Part shown: one piece after another, positions 34,204 to 43,383 of the stretch
Layout of the letters: the number at the start of each line of letters is the position of its first letter
Numbering within the stretch: the first letter of the stretch is position 1
Assembly (NCBI RefSeq): GCF_021021415.1
Contig: NZ_JAINWJ010000051.1
Location: 1 to 63,247, forward strand
Source of the DNA: Martelella mediterranea
Lineage (GTDB): Bacteria > Pseudomonadota > Alphaproteobacteria > Rhizobiales > Rhizobiaceae
DNA: 63,247 bases
Reading direction: 5' to 3'
Notes under the pieces: model-generated
Databases searched by the model: none
Told to the model about the DNA's origin: nothing
The model's input: the letters and a program-made list of their open reading frames with translations, nothing else
Made by a program: the position numbers and the translations under genes

Positions 34204-35034
34204 TTATGCTGCCTCAGATATCGCGAGCAGCGCGTTGAAGTAAGCCTGATCGGGTGTCTTCCGGTCAAGCGATGAATGCGGGCGGCGGCTGTTGTAAAAG
34301 GTCAGATATCGTCCGATACCCGCCCGGGCTTCCGCGACAGACTTGTAGGCGTGAAGATAGACCTCTTCATACTTGATCGACCGCCAAAGCCGCTCCACGA
34401 AGACATTGTCGCGCCAAGCACCCTTGCCGTCCATCGAGATCTTGATTTCGGCCTCTTTCAACACGCCGGTAAAATCAATGGATGTGAACTGCGACCCCTG
34501 ATCGCTGTTGAATATCTCTGGCTTGTCATATCGACCGAGCGCTTCCTCGACGGCCTCAATGCAGAACGCGGTTTCCAGCGTGATCGAAAGTTTCCACGAC
34601 AACACCCGCCGAGAGAACCAGTCGACGACGGCGCAGAGATAAACGAAGCCCCGCGCCATCGTGATATACGTTATGTCGATTGCCCAGGCTTGATTGGGAC
34701 GGGTGACCGCAACGTTCTTCAAAAGATAGGGACAAATCGTGTGTCCCGGCGCCGGTTTCGAGGTATTCGGGCGCCGGTAGATCGCCTCGATCCCCATCTT
34801 CTTCATCAGCGTTCTGACATGCAGACGCCCGACATGATAGCCTTCTGCTATCAAAGGCCCCTGTAACATCCGGTTCCCGGCGAAGGGGTAGTCCAGATGC
34901 AGCTCGTCAATCCGGCGCATCAGCGCCAGATCCGCCGCCGATGTCGCCCGAGGCAGATAATAGACACTGCCACGGCTGATGCCGAGAGCCCGAGCCTGAC
35001 GGGAAATGGAAAGGGTATGGTTCCGGTCGATCAT
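34204..35034 (-). CDS. IS3-family transposase OrfB
   Basis: 276 residues with an HTH_21 start (ISRQARALGISRGSVYYLPR) and an integrase core. The DDE triad is in AIDITYI, NSDQGSQFTS and DNVFVERLWRSIKYEEVY. The end RPHSSLDRKTPDQAYF is typical. It overlaps orfA by 4 bp and is probably made as an OrfAB fusion by programmed frameshift. It looks intact. Confidence 0.92.
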   Translation of the reverse strand: MIDRNHTLSISRQARALGISRGSVYYLPRATSAADLALMRRIDELHLDYPFAGNRMLQGPLIAEGYHVGRLHVRTLMKKMGIEAIYRRPNTSKPAPGHTICPYLLKNVAVTRPNQAWAIDITYITMARGFVYLCAVVDWFSRRVLSWKLSITLETAFCIEAVEEALGRYDKPEIFNSDQGSQFTSIDFTGVLKEAEIKISMDGKGAWRDNVFVERLWRSIKYEEVYLHAYKSVAEARAGIGRYLTFYNSRRPHSSLDRKTPDQAYFNALLAISEAA

Positions 35035-35339
35035 CGCTTTCCGCCCAACAATCCGGCCTTGTCGAGCGCGCCGGCTAAAAAATCGTTCTCCAGTGTCAGT
35101 TCGCCGATCTTCGCATGAAGGTTTTTAACTTCGACGGCAGGCGCCGCATCTTCCTTGCGTCCGTCATCGAAGACGTTCATCGCGCCCTCGAGTAATTGAT
35201 CTTTCCATTGCTTGATCTGGTTTGCGTGGACGTCGAACTGCTGCGAAAGCTCGGCCATGGTCTTCTCGCCCTCGATCGCTGCCAGGGCGACTTTCGCTTT
35301 GAAAGCGGGGCTATGATTACGGCGGGGTCTTCTTGTCAT
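35031..35339 (-). CDS. IS3-family transposase OrfA
   Basis: About 102 residues from ATG 35339: MTRRPRRNHSPAFKAKVALAAIEG is the HTH of IS3 OrfA, followed by a leucine-zipper-like C-terminus (VKNLHAKIGELTLENDFLAGAL). It supplies the DNA-binding part of the OrfAB transposase. Confidence 0.9.
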   Translation of the reverse strand: MTRRPRRNHSPAFKAKVALAAIEGEKTMAELSQQFDVHANQIKQWKDQLLEGAMNVFDDGRKEDAAPAVEVKNLHAKIGELTLENDFLAGALDKAGLLGGKR

Positions 35340-35530
35340 ACGGGCTCCTGTTGACGGCATGATGCCGGATCGAAGAGCCGAAAACCACTTATACCGCCTG
35401 TTCAGTTTTCCCGAGCCACTTCAAACATCAAAGAAACTGAGCTGTACTTGCATCACCATTCTCCGAAAATTCACCGTGCACGAAGTGAATCACGAAACGG
35501 CGGAAATCGGTAGGTAATTCGAGGCGTCCA

Positions 35531-35716
35531 GTTGATTTCAACCATTTCCGACCGCACTCATCGCTCGGATACCAGACCCCGGCAGGCTATGCCGAAACCA
35601 TCACCGCAACCGGCTCCAACGCTACGCAAAAGGAAAGCTTCGCGTTTCCACCGGTTGCTTACACCGCGCCATTTGGCGTATCAAAAACCGCCCAGTCTCT
35701 AATCGCAGCCGGATGA
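35531..35716 (+). pseudogene. IS3-family transposase, C-terminal remnant
   Basis: In the gene-poor stretch 35424-35803 the plus strand reads VDFNHFRPHSSLGYQTPAGYAET..., ends SLIAAG and stops at 35714. This is the C-terminus of another IS3 subgroup. The following AAATTCAGTGGCAGGTCA looks like its terminal repeat. The rest of the element is gone. Confidence 0.7.
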
Positions 35717-35803
35717 AAATTCAGTGGCAGGTCAATCCAGCTACACAATCTGCAGGGATACGATCAGAATCCCTAAATACGATTCCGCGTCAATGGACGC
35801 GTT

Positions 35804-36874
35804 CTAGAAACCAAATGGGTCATCCGAAGGGAAGCCAAATAACCAAGTTTGATATGGGATGTAGCACTGTTTGAAATGCCAAGACAGTTGCGACCAAACT
35901 GTGAAAACCAGCAACAGACCCAGATATGGCAGAGCCGCATGCAGCGCCGCATTGGCGCGAAATGGCAAAAAGGGAATCCGCGCGAAGATCATTGCTTGGA
36001 TCGGGATTAGATAATAGCCGAACCTGTCGCCCATTACAGAGGAGACCGGTACTAGAAGAAACGCTAGTGCCATTCCGATCGCCCCGATGCTGGCAAGGCT
36101 ATAATCCTTAGGCCACGTCCGTTGCCATTTTCTGCGTACGAAGAGAAAAAAATAAAGCGCGGAAAGCCCAAGTATGCCGACGCGAAATGCAGCGCCTGCT
36201 GCATCAACCCCTGTCCCGAGATATCGACTGGTCGCAACTTCAGCGGCGTCGCCCGACGCAAGAAAAAATGCGCCAGGGATGGCAAGGATCCCGGCAAGCA
36301 TCAATCGGTTTCGCGTGTAGCGTCCTGATGCAACGGGGAAGAGCAAAATGAATATCAGCGCGCTCGAATGGAATCCAGCGGCCACCACAACCCAGAAAGC
36401 GAACCTTATCGGACGGCGATCGATGAAGGCCACGAAGGCGATACACAACAAACCAATCGCCGCGCCTTGGCGGATTCCGGACATTGGCATGTTGATGATC
36501 AGAATCGGAAAGAGAAGAACCAGAAAACCGAGTGAATCAGGCTGCCGTCGGGCCAGAACATGAACGCCGAGAAAGAAAATCGCGCTAGAAGCAATATTGG
36601 CAACCGGGTAAGGTAAACCCATGGCTTGAATCCACCCAAGGAATGCCCACCAAATTGGATCTCGGATTTCTGTAATAGATGACCAATCAAAATTTGCAGC
36701 ACCTAAATATTGGTAAAAATACCCCTTCCAGTCGCAACCAACCTGATAACGGAAGGCTGAGAACACAAAGAGGGCCGCCAGAACTAAGAAATAAATCCTC
36801 TTGCGCAATGCGCCATTCCGCGCAAGCGCCAAGCGCAAGAGGAACAGTAAATTGGTCAATCCGACATAGAGCAT
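35804..36874 (-). CDS. EpsG-like polysaccharide polymerase (membrane protein)
   Basis: 356 residues from ATG 36874 (the frame upstream is unused) with about ten hydrophobic segments. The family hallmarks are FRYQVGCDWKGYFYQYL near residue 40, GIRQGAAIGL and GFHSSALIFILLFP. EpsG/Wzy-type proteins join repeat units at the periplasmic face. Start and the upstream glycosyltransferase stop overlap (TAATG). It is the last gene of the right-hand operon, so transcription runs toward the IS remnants. Confidence 0.8.
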   Translation of the reverse strand: MLYVGLTNLLFLLRLALARNGALRKRIYFLVLAALFVFSAFRYQVGCDWKGYFYQYLGAANFDWSSITEIRDPIWWAFLGWIQAMGLPYPVANIASSAIFFLGVHVLARRQPDSLGFLVLLFPILIINMPMSGIRQGAAIGLLCIAFVAFIDRRPIRFAFWVVVAAGFHSSALIFILLFPVASGRYTRNRLMLAGILAIPGAFFLASGDAAEVATSRYLGTGVDAAGAAFRVGILGLSALYFFLFVRRKWQRTWPKDYSLASIGAIGMALAFLLVPVSSVMGDRFGYYLIPIQAMIFARIPFLPFRANAALHAALPYLGLLLVFTVWSQLSWHFKQCYIPYQTWLFGFPSDDPFGF

Positions 36875-37953
36875 TACGTGCGCCGCCCCTGATCTGCGAC
36901 ACTGCGAAACATTTGTACCAGGCGCGGCCCCCACACCTGTAAAGAGTAGTGCTTTTCTACCTTCGAACGACCTGCGGTTCCCATGCGGCGGCGCAGGTCG
37001 GCATCCAACAGAAGCGTCTCTATGGCCGAGCGCCACTCTTCGTCAGTTTCTGCCAAAAAACCGTTCACACCATGTTCCACTATATCTTTGTTCACCCCTA
37101 CCGGCGAAGCGACCACTGGCAGACCGCATGCCATGTACTGGATTAACTTGTAGCCGCATTTTCCCCGCGTCCAAGGTGTGTCTGGCAGAGGCATGACACC
37201 AATATTCATGCTATTGATCAGTCTCACCTCAATGTCTTCGCTCCAAGGGAGGATTTCGAGCGTTCCGTTGGTGCCCCCAATCATGCCCGCTCCAACAGCA
37301 CGAAACAAAGCACCTTGTTCTCTGAGCAACGGGGCTATTACCTTATGGACAGGATTGGCGAGTGCCTTCCATGTTTGTGGAGTGCCGATCCAGCCAACGC
37401 GTAGGCAACTTTCGTCCGCTGAACCCAGACGCACCTGATAAGCATCAGGGTCGACAACTGTCGGCACTGTCTTTACCAGCGCCGCGCCGGAGCGTCGCGC
37501 ATAATCTCCGAGATAGGAATTTCCGGCAACCACGAGAGACGAGGCTGCCATCACTTTCCCAATCTTGCGGCCAAGTAGTGTTCGAACCAATACGCTTCGG
37601 TGTTTGTCATAGCGGTGAAAAATTGCATCGTCGTAATCAACGATTATAGGAACCCTAGGTGGCAGAATTACGCTTTCGATAAGCCACGGAACCCAAGGCA
37701 AAGCTTCTTTTTCGAGCCAGATTATATCAGGCTTAGGGCGATCACGCATTTTCCTAAAGCGCTGCAACATATAATCCATGGTTGAGCTGCGCGTTCCCTG
37801 GCCCGAATAAAGTACGTCCAAATAGGCGTCGTCGAAAAATGGAGCGACCTCAACATTAAAACCTTCGCGTAGCAGAACTGGCAAATACTGCATTGTACGC
37901 AGCCGGCTGGACGCCCCCAAGCGCGAATAGCGCGACAACAGCAGAATGTTCAT
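36874..37953 (-). CDS. Glycosyltransferase family 4
   Basis: About 359 residues from ATG 37953, chosen because it overlaps the asnB stop (ATGA) and starts MNILLLSRYSRLGASSRLRT, a GT-B N-terminus. GWIGTPQTWKAL and VMPLPDTPWTRGKCGYKLIQYMACGLPVVASPVG form the nucleotide-sugar-binding C-terminal half. Substrate unknown. Probably builds the repeat unit polymerised by the next gene. Confidence 0.85.
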   Translation of the reverse strand: MNILLLSRYSRLGASSRLRTMQYLPVLLREGFNVEVAPFFDDAYLDVLYSGQGTRSSTMDYMLQRFRKMRDRPKPDIIWLEKEALPWVPWLIESVILPPRVPIIVDYDDAIFHRYDKHRSVLVRTLLGRKIGKVMAASSLVVAGNSYLGDYARRSGAALVKTVPTVVDPDAYQVRLGSADESCLRVGWIGTPQTWKALANPVHKVIAPLLREQGALFRAVGAGMIGGTNGTLEILPWSEDIEVRLINSMNIGVMPLPDTPWTRGKCGYKLIQYMACGLPVVASPVGVNKDIVEHGVNGFLAETDEEWRSAIETLLLDADLRRRMGTAGRSKVEKHYSLQVWGPRLVQMFRSVADQGRRT

Positions 37954-39935
37954 GCGTTTGCCTGCGCCGCATACCACGCCTGAAACATCAGGATCGCCCA
38001 AAGCCGCGTCGTCCAGTCTCGGCGTCCCGAAAGATGTTCTGACCATGTCCGGTAAATTATGTCCGGATTGAACAGTCCATCTTCCGCTAAGCGCTCAGGC
38101 GAAAGAAGGTCTTCGGCCCAATCACGTAGCGGGCCGCGAAGCCATATACCAATCGGTATTGCAAAGCCTGCCTTGGGGCGGTCAATAATCTCATTTGGCA
38201 CATGCTGATAAAGCATCTGCCGCAAGGCCCATTTGCCTTTTCCATCCCGTATCTTCATGTCCATCGGCAGGCGCGTTGCTAGCCTTATCACATCCGGATC
38301 AAGGAACGGTGTACGCGTTTCCAAGCTGATCCCCATGGCGGCGCGATCAACCTTGCAAAGAATGTCGTCAGGAAGGTAACTACGCATGTCTTGGACCATC
38401 ATCAGCATCGCCGGATCGTCAGCGCCAAACTTGGGCAGAGGGTCATCGAGTTGGGATGAAGGTTGTTTTGAAATCTCTTTGAGAATTCTCGAATGGAGAG
38501 GCCATTCGGTTACAAGCGATCGATACAAATCATCGCTCGTTTTGACAGTCTGGAGACGATATCCGAGCCGATGCGCCTTGTCGCCAAGCACTGAGCTATC
38601 CCTTCGCTCTTGCGAATACAGGGGACCTGCTGCATTCCACGCCGACTGTGGAACAGCACAAATGGCCAATCCAAGGCCACGGCGCAGGGTATGAGGCATG
38701 TACGCGAAGCGGTCCCATATGCGCGGCCCCCAGAAGTACCTGTTATAGCCTCCAAACAATTCGTCGCCGCCATCACCTGAAAGCGCCACAGTCACATGTT
38801 GGCGCGCAGCACGGCAGACCAGATGAGTCGGAATTTGCGAGGAATCCGCGAACGGTTCGTCATATAGCTGCGGGAGATCTGGGATCACCGCGCGCGCGTC
38901 GGCATCGGTCACGTGCAGCTTTGTATGATCAGTGCCCAGATGCCGCGCTACGGCGGCGGCATGAGGAGACTCGTCAAAAGCAGCCTCGTCTAAGCCAATG
39001 GTAAAGGTCTTCACTGGTCTTTCACTTTTAGCCTGCATTAGTGCTACGATAGCAGAACTGTCCACGCCACCGGACAAGAATGCGCCAAGAGGCACATCCG
39101 ACAACATCTGTCGCTGCACCGCCTTGCCAAGAACATGGCCAAGCGTTGAAACAGCCTCACATTCGTCCTGAATTTGGTTGTCTGCGCCTGCCTCAACCTC
39201 TGTATTCAGGTTCCAATAGCGGCGGATGCTAAGACTACTATGCTGCGCACCTGGTCGGATCGGTTCCTTGGGTTTTGTAGCGGGCGGTGCACCATCGACC
39301 GTTAGGATCGTGCCTGGTTCCAACTTGTAAAGGCCTGGATGAATACTGCGCGGGGCGGGCACATACATAAACTGCAGGTATTGAACCAATGCTTCGCGGC
39401 AAACCTCTCGTGGGCAGTCGGGATGGGCGCGCAGAGCCTTGAGTTCTGACCCGAATACCAGATCCTCTCCCGCCCAACCCCAGTAAAGTGGCTTTTCTCC
39501 CATTCGATCACGCGCGAGGCTGAGGCGCTTCTCTGCCCTGTCCCAGAGTGCCAGTGCGAACATGCCGTGTGCACGACACAACGTGACGTCCAATCCCCAA
39601 TGCGCAATTGCAGCCAGAAGCGTTTCAGTGTCAGACTGTCCTCGCCATGACGGAGCCGCACCTTCTATCTCAAGCGCATGACGCAAATCGAGATGATTGT
39701 AGATCTCCCCGTTGTAAGCCAGCACATATCGCTCGCTGTCCGAGTGCATTGGCTGCGCGCCTGTCGGGCTCAAATCGAGGATTGCTAGCCGCTTGTGGCC
39801 AAGGCCGATGCCGCCCTCGGCCCAGACCCCTTCATCATCGGGGCCTCGATGCCGAAGGCGGGCGGTCATCCTGGCCACTTGCGAAATGATGTCGCCCCTG
39901 GGTGCGGAGCGAAGAAGTCCTGTTAGGCCACACAT
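37950..39935 (-). CDS. asnB: Asparagine synthetase (glutamine-hydrolysing), EPS-linked AsnB
   Basis: 661 residues. Cys2 of MCGLTGLLRS is the glutaminase nucleophile; residues about 1-220 form the N-terminal hydrolase. The synthetase half has the PP-loop SGGVDSSAIVALM and the SGDGGDELFGGYNRYFW stretch. Such enzymes are frequent in polysaccharide clusters, where they may amidate a uronic acid and not aspartate. The intact TviB and 4-epimerase upstream could supply such a uronic acid. Confidence 0.88.
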   Translation of the reverse strand: MCGLTGLLRSAPRGDIISQVARMTARLRHRGPDDEGVWAEGGIGLGHKRLAILDLSPTGAQPMHSDSERYVLAYNGEIYNHLDLRHALEIEGAAPSWRGQSDTETLLAAIAHWGLDVTLCRAHGMFALALWDRAEKRLSLARDRMGEKPLYWGWAGEDLVFGSELKALRAHPDCPREVCREALVQYLQFMYVPAPRSIHPGLYKLEPGTILTVDGAPPATKPKEPIRPGAQHSSLSIRRYWNLNTEVEAGADNQIQDECEAVSTLGHVLGKAVQRQMLSDVPLGAFLSGGVDSSAIVALMQAKSERPVKTFTIGLDEAAFDESPHAAAVARHLGTDHTKLHVTDADARAVIPDLPQLYDEPFADSSQIPTHLVCRAARQHVTVALSGDGGDELFGGYNRYFWGPRIWDRFAYMPHTLRRGLGLAICAVPQSAWNAAGPLYSQERRDSSVLGDKAHRLGYRLQTVKTSDDLYRSLVTEWPLHSRILKEISKQPSSQLDDPLPKFGADDPAMLMMVQDMRSYLPDDILCKVDRAAMGISLETRTPFLDPDVIRLATRLPMDMKIRDGKGKWALRQMLYQHVPNEIIDRPKAGFAIPIGIWLRGPLRDWAEDLLSPERLAEDGLFNPDIIYRTWSEHLSGRRDWTTRLWAILMFQAWYAAQANA

Positions 39936-41152
39936 CGGGTGTCTTTCATGTTTAGGATCAACGCATAGACTTCGCGGTACGCCTCAGTGCCTGCCTCGAG
40001 AGAAAAGACGGCTTCGGCCGTAGCGCGGCATCGTCCGGGCAGATCGTGATCTTGCATTAGGATCCGGAGTGCCTCGAGCGCTCTTTCCATCTGCACGACG
40101 CTTGTCCCCTCTACAATAACGCCGACATTATTCTTACGGATAATGTCGGCCACATCCCCCACTCCTTCATTGGCCACAACCGGTAGTCCGCAACCCAGCA
40201 CTTCTGCCATTCGGGTGGGGGAACGACCGAGCTCAGATATCTCTCCGCCCGCATAGAACATCACTGAGAGGTTATGAGCGCGCACAGCGTCCGGCATTTG
40301 TTCGGAAGGGCGCGGACCGATGCTAAGCCGTTCGGTCAGTTCGTTCTCTGGGTCAAGGATCGCGCGCACACGTACACCATCATCACGTGTCACGATCTCA
40401 AACCGGGCGTCAGGATCACGCGTGGCCGCGACGCGTATCCAGCTCGCCAGCCAATCTGTCCGAAACCATCCCGATAGGATGGTGCCAATGCAGCCGTGTA
40501 CTGTGGGCCCATGCCGCTTGTCTGCCACGGGCGTGAAACGTTCAAGGTCCGCACAGGTAGGTATTACGACAAGACGCTGGTTTTTCAGCTCTTTAGGATA
40601 CGCTGATTTCAGTTGTTTAACCGCCGCGTGTGTCAGCGATACCACCCCGGCCGCCTTGGCAAGACAGGCCCGCTCTGACGCCGCAATGGCGCGGTGTATC
40701 ATTGACCCGCGACGCAATCGGCCTGCGGTAATCAGCTCTTCCGGCCAAAGCGCACGCATGTCGAACAGGAATGGCACCCCAGTCAAACGGCTGACGGTCA
40801 ATGCGACTGCTGCTGGGATATAAGATCTTGCGTGAATCAATTGGATCCCATCACGACGTACCTCTCGCCAGACCAGCCATATCATCCGCATCATGCTGAG
40901 TGCGGGGGCGATGATACTCGGGTGAGAGCGGAATCTCTGTGGTAGCCAACGAATTCCATATCGCGCGCATGCCTCATGTGCCTTATTCATTTTGGCTTGG
41001 TTCGCCCAATCCTCAAGCTTTTCATAGGTTATTAAAGTGATTGCATGTTCCTGAGAGAGTCCGCGCAGATAGGCAAAGACCTGACTCTGCCCGAGCGGCT
41101 CCAATAGGCCATTGCGGGTTAGGTAGAGGATTTTACTCAAACTCGTATCCAA
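39923..41152 (-). CDS. Glycosyltransferase family 4
   Basis: 409 residues from TTG 41152 (TTG 41140 is an alternative), overlapping the sulfotransferase stop. The N-terminal half has LGQSQVFAYLRGLSQEHAITLITYE, the C-terminal half GRSPTRMAEVLGCGLPVVANEGVGDV, where the GT4 glutamate loop would be. The stop overlaps asnB by 13 bp. Substrate unknown. Confidence 0.85.
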   Translation of the reverse strand: MDTSLSKILYLTRNGLLEPLGQSQVFAYLRGLSQEHAITLITYEKLEDWANQAKMNKAHEACARYGIRWLPQRFRSHPSIIAPALSMMRMIWLVWREVRRDGIQLIHARSYIPAAVALTVSRLTGVPFLFDMRALWPEELITAGRLRRGSMIHRAIAASERACLAKAAGVVSLTHAAVKQLKSAYPKELKNQRLVVIPTCADLERFTPVADKRHGPTVHGCIGTILSGWFRTDWLASWIRVAATRDPDARFEIVTRDDGVRVRAILDPENELTERLSIGPRPSEQMPDAVRAHNLSVMFYAGGEISELGRSPTRMAEVLGCGLPVVANEGVGDVADIIRKNNVGVIVEGTSVVQMERALEALRILMQDHDLPGRCRATAEAVFSLEAGTEAYREVYALILNMKDTRCVA

Positions 41153-41858
41153 ACGTCTCTATATCTGTCCTGTATATATCCTGAACCAAATCAACCATTT
41201 GGCTCGTGTAAATTCGTCGGTAATCTTGGTCATGGCTTTTACTGTTTCCGGGCGGTAGGGGCGGATGAACAGTTAATCCTAGAGTTCTGCATATTTCGGT
41301 ATAATCTTTTGATATTTCTTCATAGCGTCCAACAAAATCAACGAGAATTTTTCTTTTTTTACCTGGTGAGGAAATCCAGTCGATTTGATCCCGAAAATGA
41401 ATGTATCTCTTAATTGATTTTCTTATATTTGGATTTTCAAGGGAAACTAAGAAGTCACTAAAGCTATTCACGTTAGTTAAATTGCTTGCCGCCCATCTAT
41501 GATCAGGGAAGGACATATCAGAACTGCAACGCTTCTTGAGGTATTCATACGCACTAAGACATCTATGCCAAGGGTTGCGAACGAAGGAAAACTTGAAGTA
41601 CGCCTCAAAGCAAACAGGATCTGCTGCTTGATATCGGACAGCTGGGATATGGTAAGATTCAGTTGCAAAAAGAGCTCTGCGCACACTTTTCCCTGCAGAT
41701 TTCGGTATGTGGATAAAGATACATTTATTCTCCCTATCGCAATCAGTAAACGGGTTCTTTAATATTTTTGATGAAATAGCAAATCTGATCAATTTATCTG
41801 GGGAGTTAAATTCAGTATCTTTTGCGCGCAATCTTATTTTATCACGAATTGTGAGCAT
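41133..41858 (-). CDS. Sulfotransferase family 2 protein (carbohydrate sulfotransferase-like)
   Basis: 241 residues. CIFIHIPKSAGKSVRRAL is the 5'-phosphosulfate-binding loop and FSFVRNPWHRCLSAYEYL the 3'-phosphate-binding motif of PAPS-dependent sulfotransferases. It is strikingly AT-rich in a GC-rich operon, suggesting recent acquisition. It sits 2 bp from the upstream GT4 gene and overlaps the downstream one. I infer that it sulfates the polysaccharide. Confidence 0.82.
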   Translation of the reverse strand: MLTIRDKIRLRAKDTEFNSPDKLIRFAISSKILKNPFTDCDRENKCIFIHIPKSAGKSVRRALFATESYHIPAVRYQAADPVCFEAYFKFSFVRNPWHRCLSAYEYLKKRCSSDMSFPDHRWAASNLTNVNSFSDFLVSLENPNIRKSIKRYIHFRDQIDWISSPGKKRKILVDFVGRYEEISKDYTEICRTLGLTVHPPLPPGNSKSHDQDYRRIYTSQMVDLVQDIYRTDIETFGYEFE

Positions 41859-41860
41859 TT

Positions 41861-42952
41861 CTACGTCCCTCTTTCAAAGAGCCTCAGGTATCTTTCTGAT
41901 GCTTTACTCGGAGCGAAATCTGCAGCGCGTTCCTTAAGAACGTCGCGTCCCACTTGGGTGTCAAGAGATGCGGTAATTGCCCTAGTCAACGAAATAGCAT
42001 CACCAACCGGAACCAGTCGGCCAAATCGGCCGAAATCGAGGATTTCAGCGGGGCCAGAGGGGCAATCAGTGGATACCACTGGGGTGCCGCAAGCTAGAGC
42101 CTCGACAATGACATTGCCGAACCCTTCATAGTTGGACGTCAGCACAAACAAATCTGCCGTTTTATAGAACGGTGTTGGGTCGGATTGAAAACCCGCGAAG
42201 ATCACTCGGTCAGCGATGCCCAGCTCTTTTGCAAGCTTCAATAGCGCGTCGCGCCCCGCTCCTTCTCCAACGAACATCAAACGAGCTTCTGGCCTCTCAA
42301 GCTGCGCGAAAGCACGCAGAAGTAGCGGGTGGTTTTTGACTGCCTTAATCCTGCCCACAGTAATAATGCGCGCTCCCGTGGGAGCGGACCAGAGTGCCTC
42401 TGCTTCGCGTATCGCGCAAGCGGATGGCTCAGGTCGCAGAGGTACAGGATTATGGATTACGTGAAATCGGTCGGGCCTCATCCATGAAAGATTGGCCATA
42501 TCCTGAATAAGTCCGGCAGAGACACCGACCCGGATATGCGCGAGACGATAGCCTATCCCGCTAGAAATTCTTAGCAAAGCGCGATGCCTCAAACCCCAAT
42601 CGCGGTATTCTGCCGACATTCCATGCTCCGACACTAGCACCTTGCAGCGATGTCCGGACATGCGGGCGGCGAACGGGGTGATCGCAGTCAGTGGCCACAT
42701 CGCGGCCAGCAAGGCGGCGGGGCGTCGGCGCCGCAGGTAGCGGACGAGAGCAAAAGGTAGCGCACGGAAGCGGTGGATGTCGAGATCGACCACGGAAAAG
42801 CTCTTTCGTACCTCATCCAGAAATGCGCCCCGCGCTTTCATCAAGACGAACTCCACGTCGTGCCCAGCACTGGAGAATTCGTGGGCAAGATCAATATGGA
42901 CCCGCTCCGCCCCACCACCTCTCAGATCCGGTAAGATGATGGAAATTAGAAT
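41861..42952 (-). CDS. Glycosyltransferase family 4, start codon unclear
   Basis: The frame is open from TAG at about 42956 and encodes ILISIILPDLRGGGAERVHIDLAHEF, a full GT4 N-terminus. No ATG, GTG or TTG precedes it; only ATT at 42952 or 42946. The first ordinary start is GTG at 42856, which would drop the first Rossmann strand. The C-terminal half has GRIKAVKNHPLLLRAFAQL and SNYEGFGNVIVEALACGTPVVSTDCPSGP. Either a rare ATT start coupled to the overlapping upstream stop is used, or the gene is N-terminally damaged. Confidence 0.75.
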   Translation of the reverse strand: MLISIILPDLRGGGAERVHIDLAHEFSSAGHDVEFVLMKARGAFLDEVRKSFSVVDLDIHRFRALPFALVRYLRRRRPAALLAAMWPLTAITPFAARMSGHRCKVLVSEHGMSAEYRDWGLRHRALLRISSGIGYRLAHIRVGVSAGLIQDMANLSWMRPDRFHVIHNPVPLRPEPSACAIREAEALWSAPTGARIITVGRIKAVKNHPLLLRAFAQLERPEARLMFVGEGAGRDALLKLAKELGIADRVIFAGFQSDPTPFYKTADLFVLTSNYEGFGNVIVEALACGTPVVSTDCPSGPAEILDFGRFGRLVPVGDAISLTRAITASLDTQVGRDVLKERAADFAPSKASERYLRLFERGT

Positions 42953-43383
42953 GGTCTATCCTTTCCATGCCGTAATAGACGCGGCACTGCGTGTCGTATC
43001 CGGCGCAATGAGCCAACTAGGCTGGACCTAATGTCCCAACCAACGGCTCCACGTATACGATCAGGCTTCAAAATATAGGGCGCACCAACATACTCTCGTC
43101 CCAGTGCAGAGTCTCGTAGCCCGTTTTGGGGGCATGAGACCATCAGCTGGCTGAAGTTCTGCCGCAGCCAAGCGTCAGACTGAACCATCTGCTTTTTGAT
43201 CACATATCCCTCGTCAAGTCCAAGGTAGCTTGCGCGCGGTCGAGGATCATTCACGACCACTGGACTAAATACAGAGGCCGTGCAGTCTGACGCTAGGGCG
43301 TAGGCCACGTGGCTGCCGAACGCGTTTGTGGAAACGTGGGAAAAGGAGTCAAGTGTCGCACGGGTTCGCCAGAACCGCGGTCC
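42946..43383 (-). pseudogene. C-terminal fragment of a protein X homologue
   Basis: Read on the minus strand in one frame, RTRATLDSFSHVSTNAFGSHVAYALAS aligns with the X protein at 33094-34095 (RTRSLLDAFKFVTSNTMGSHFVYALYA) and continues to a stop at 42946. About 140 of 330 residues remain. At about 43377-43386 it is fused to the truncated ABC exporter gene. It is followed by a GT4 gene just as X is. Confidence 0.7.

Larger units (their letters stand above)
34143..35423 (-). mobile_element. IS3-family insertion sequence (about 1.28 kb)
   Basis: Terminal inverted repeats TGAAGTGGCTCGG...TTGAACAGGC (left, from 34143) and its imperfect complement ending ...CCGAGCCACTTCA (right, to 35423) enclose orfA and orfB on the minus strand. 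No matching direct repeats of 3-4 bp were found at the borders (CGG left, AAC right). The element may have undergone adjacent deletion, which fits the loss of the rest of the GT4 gene. Confidence 0.85.
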
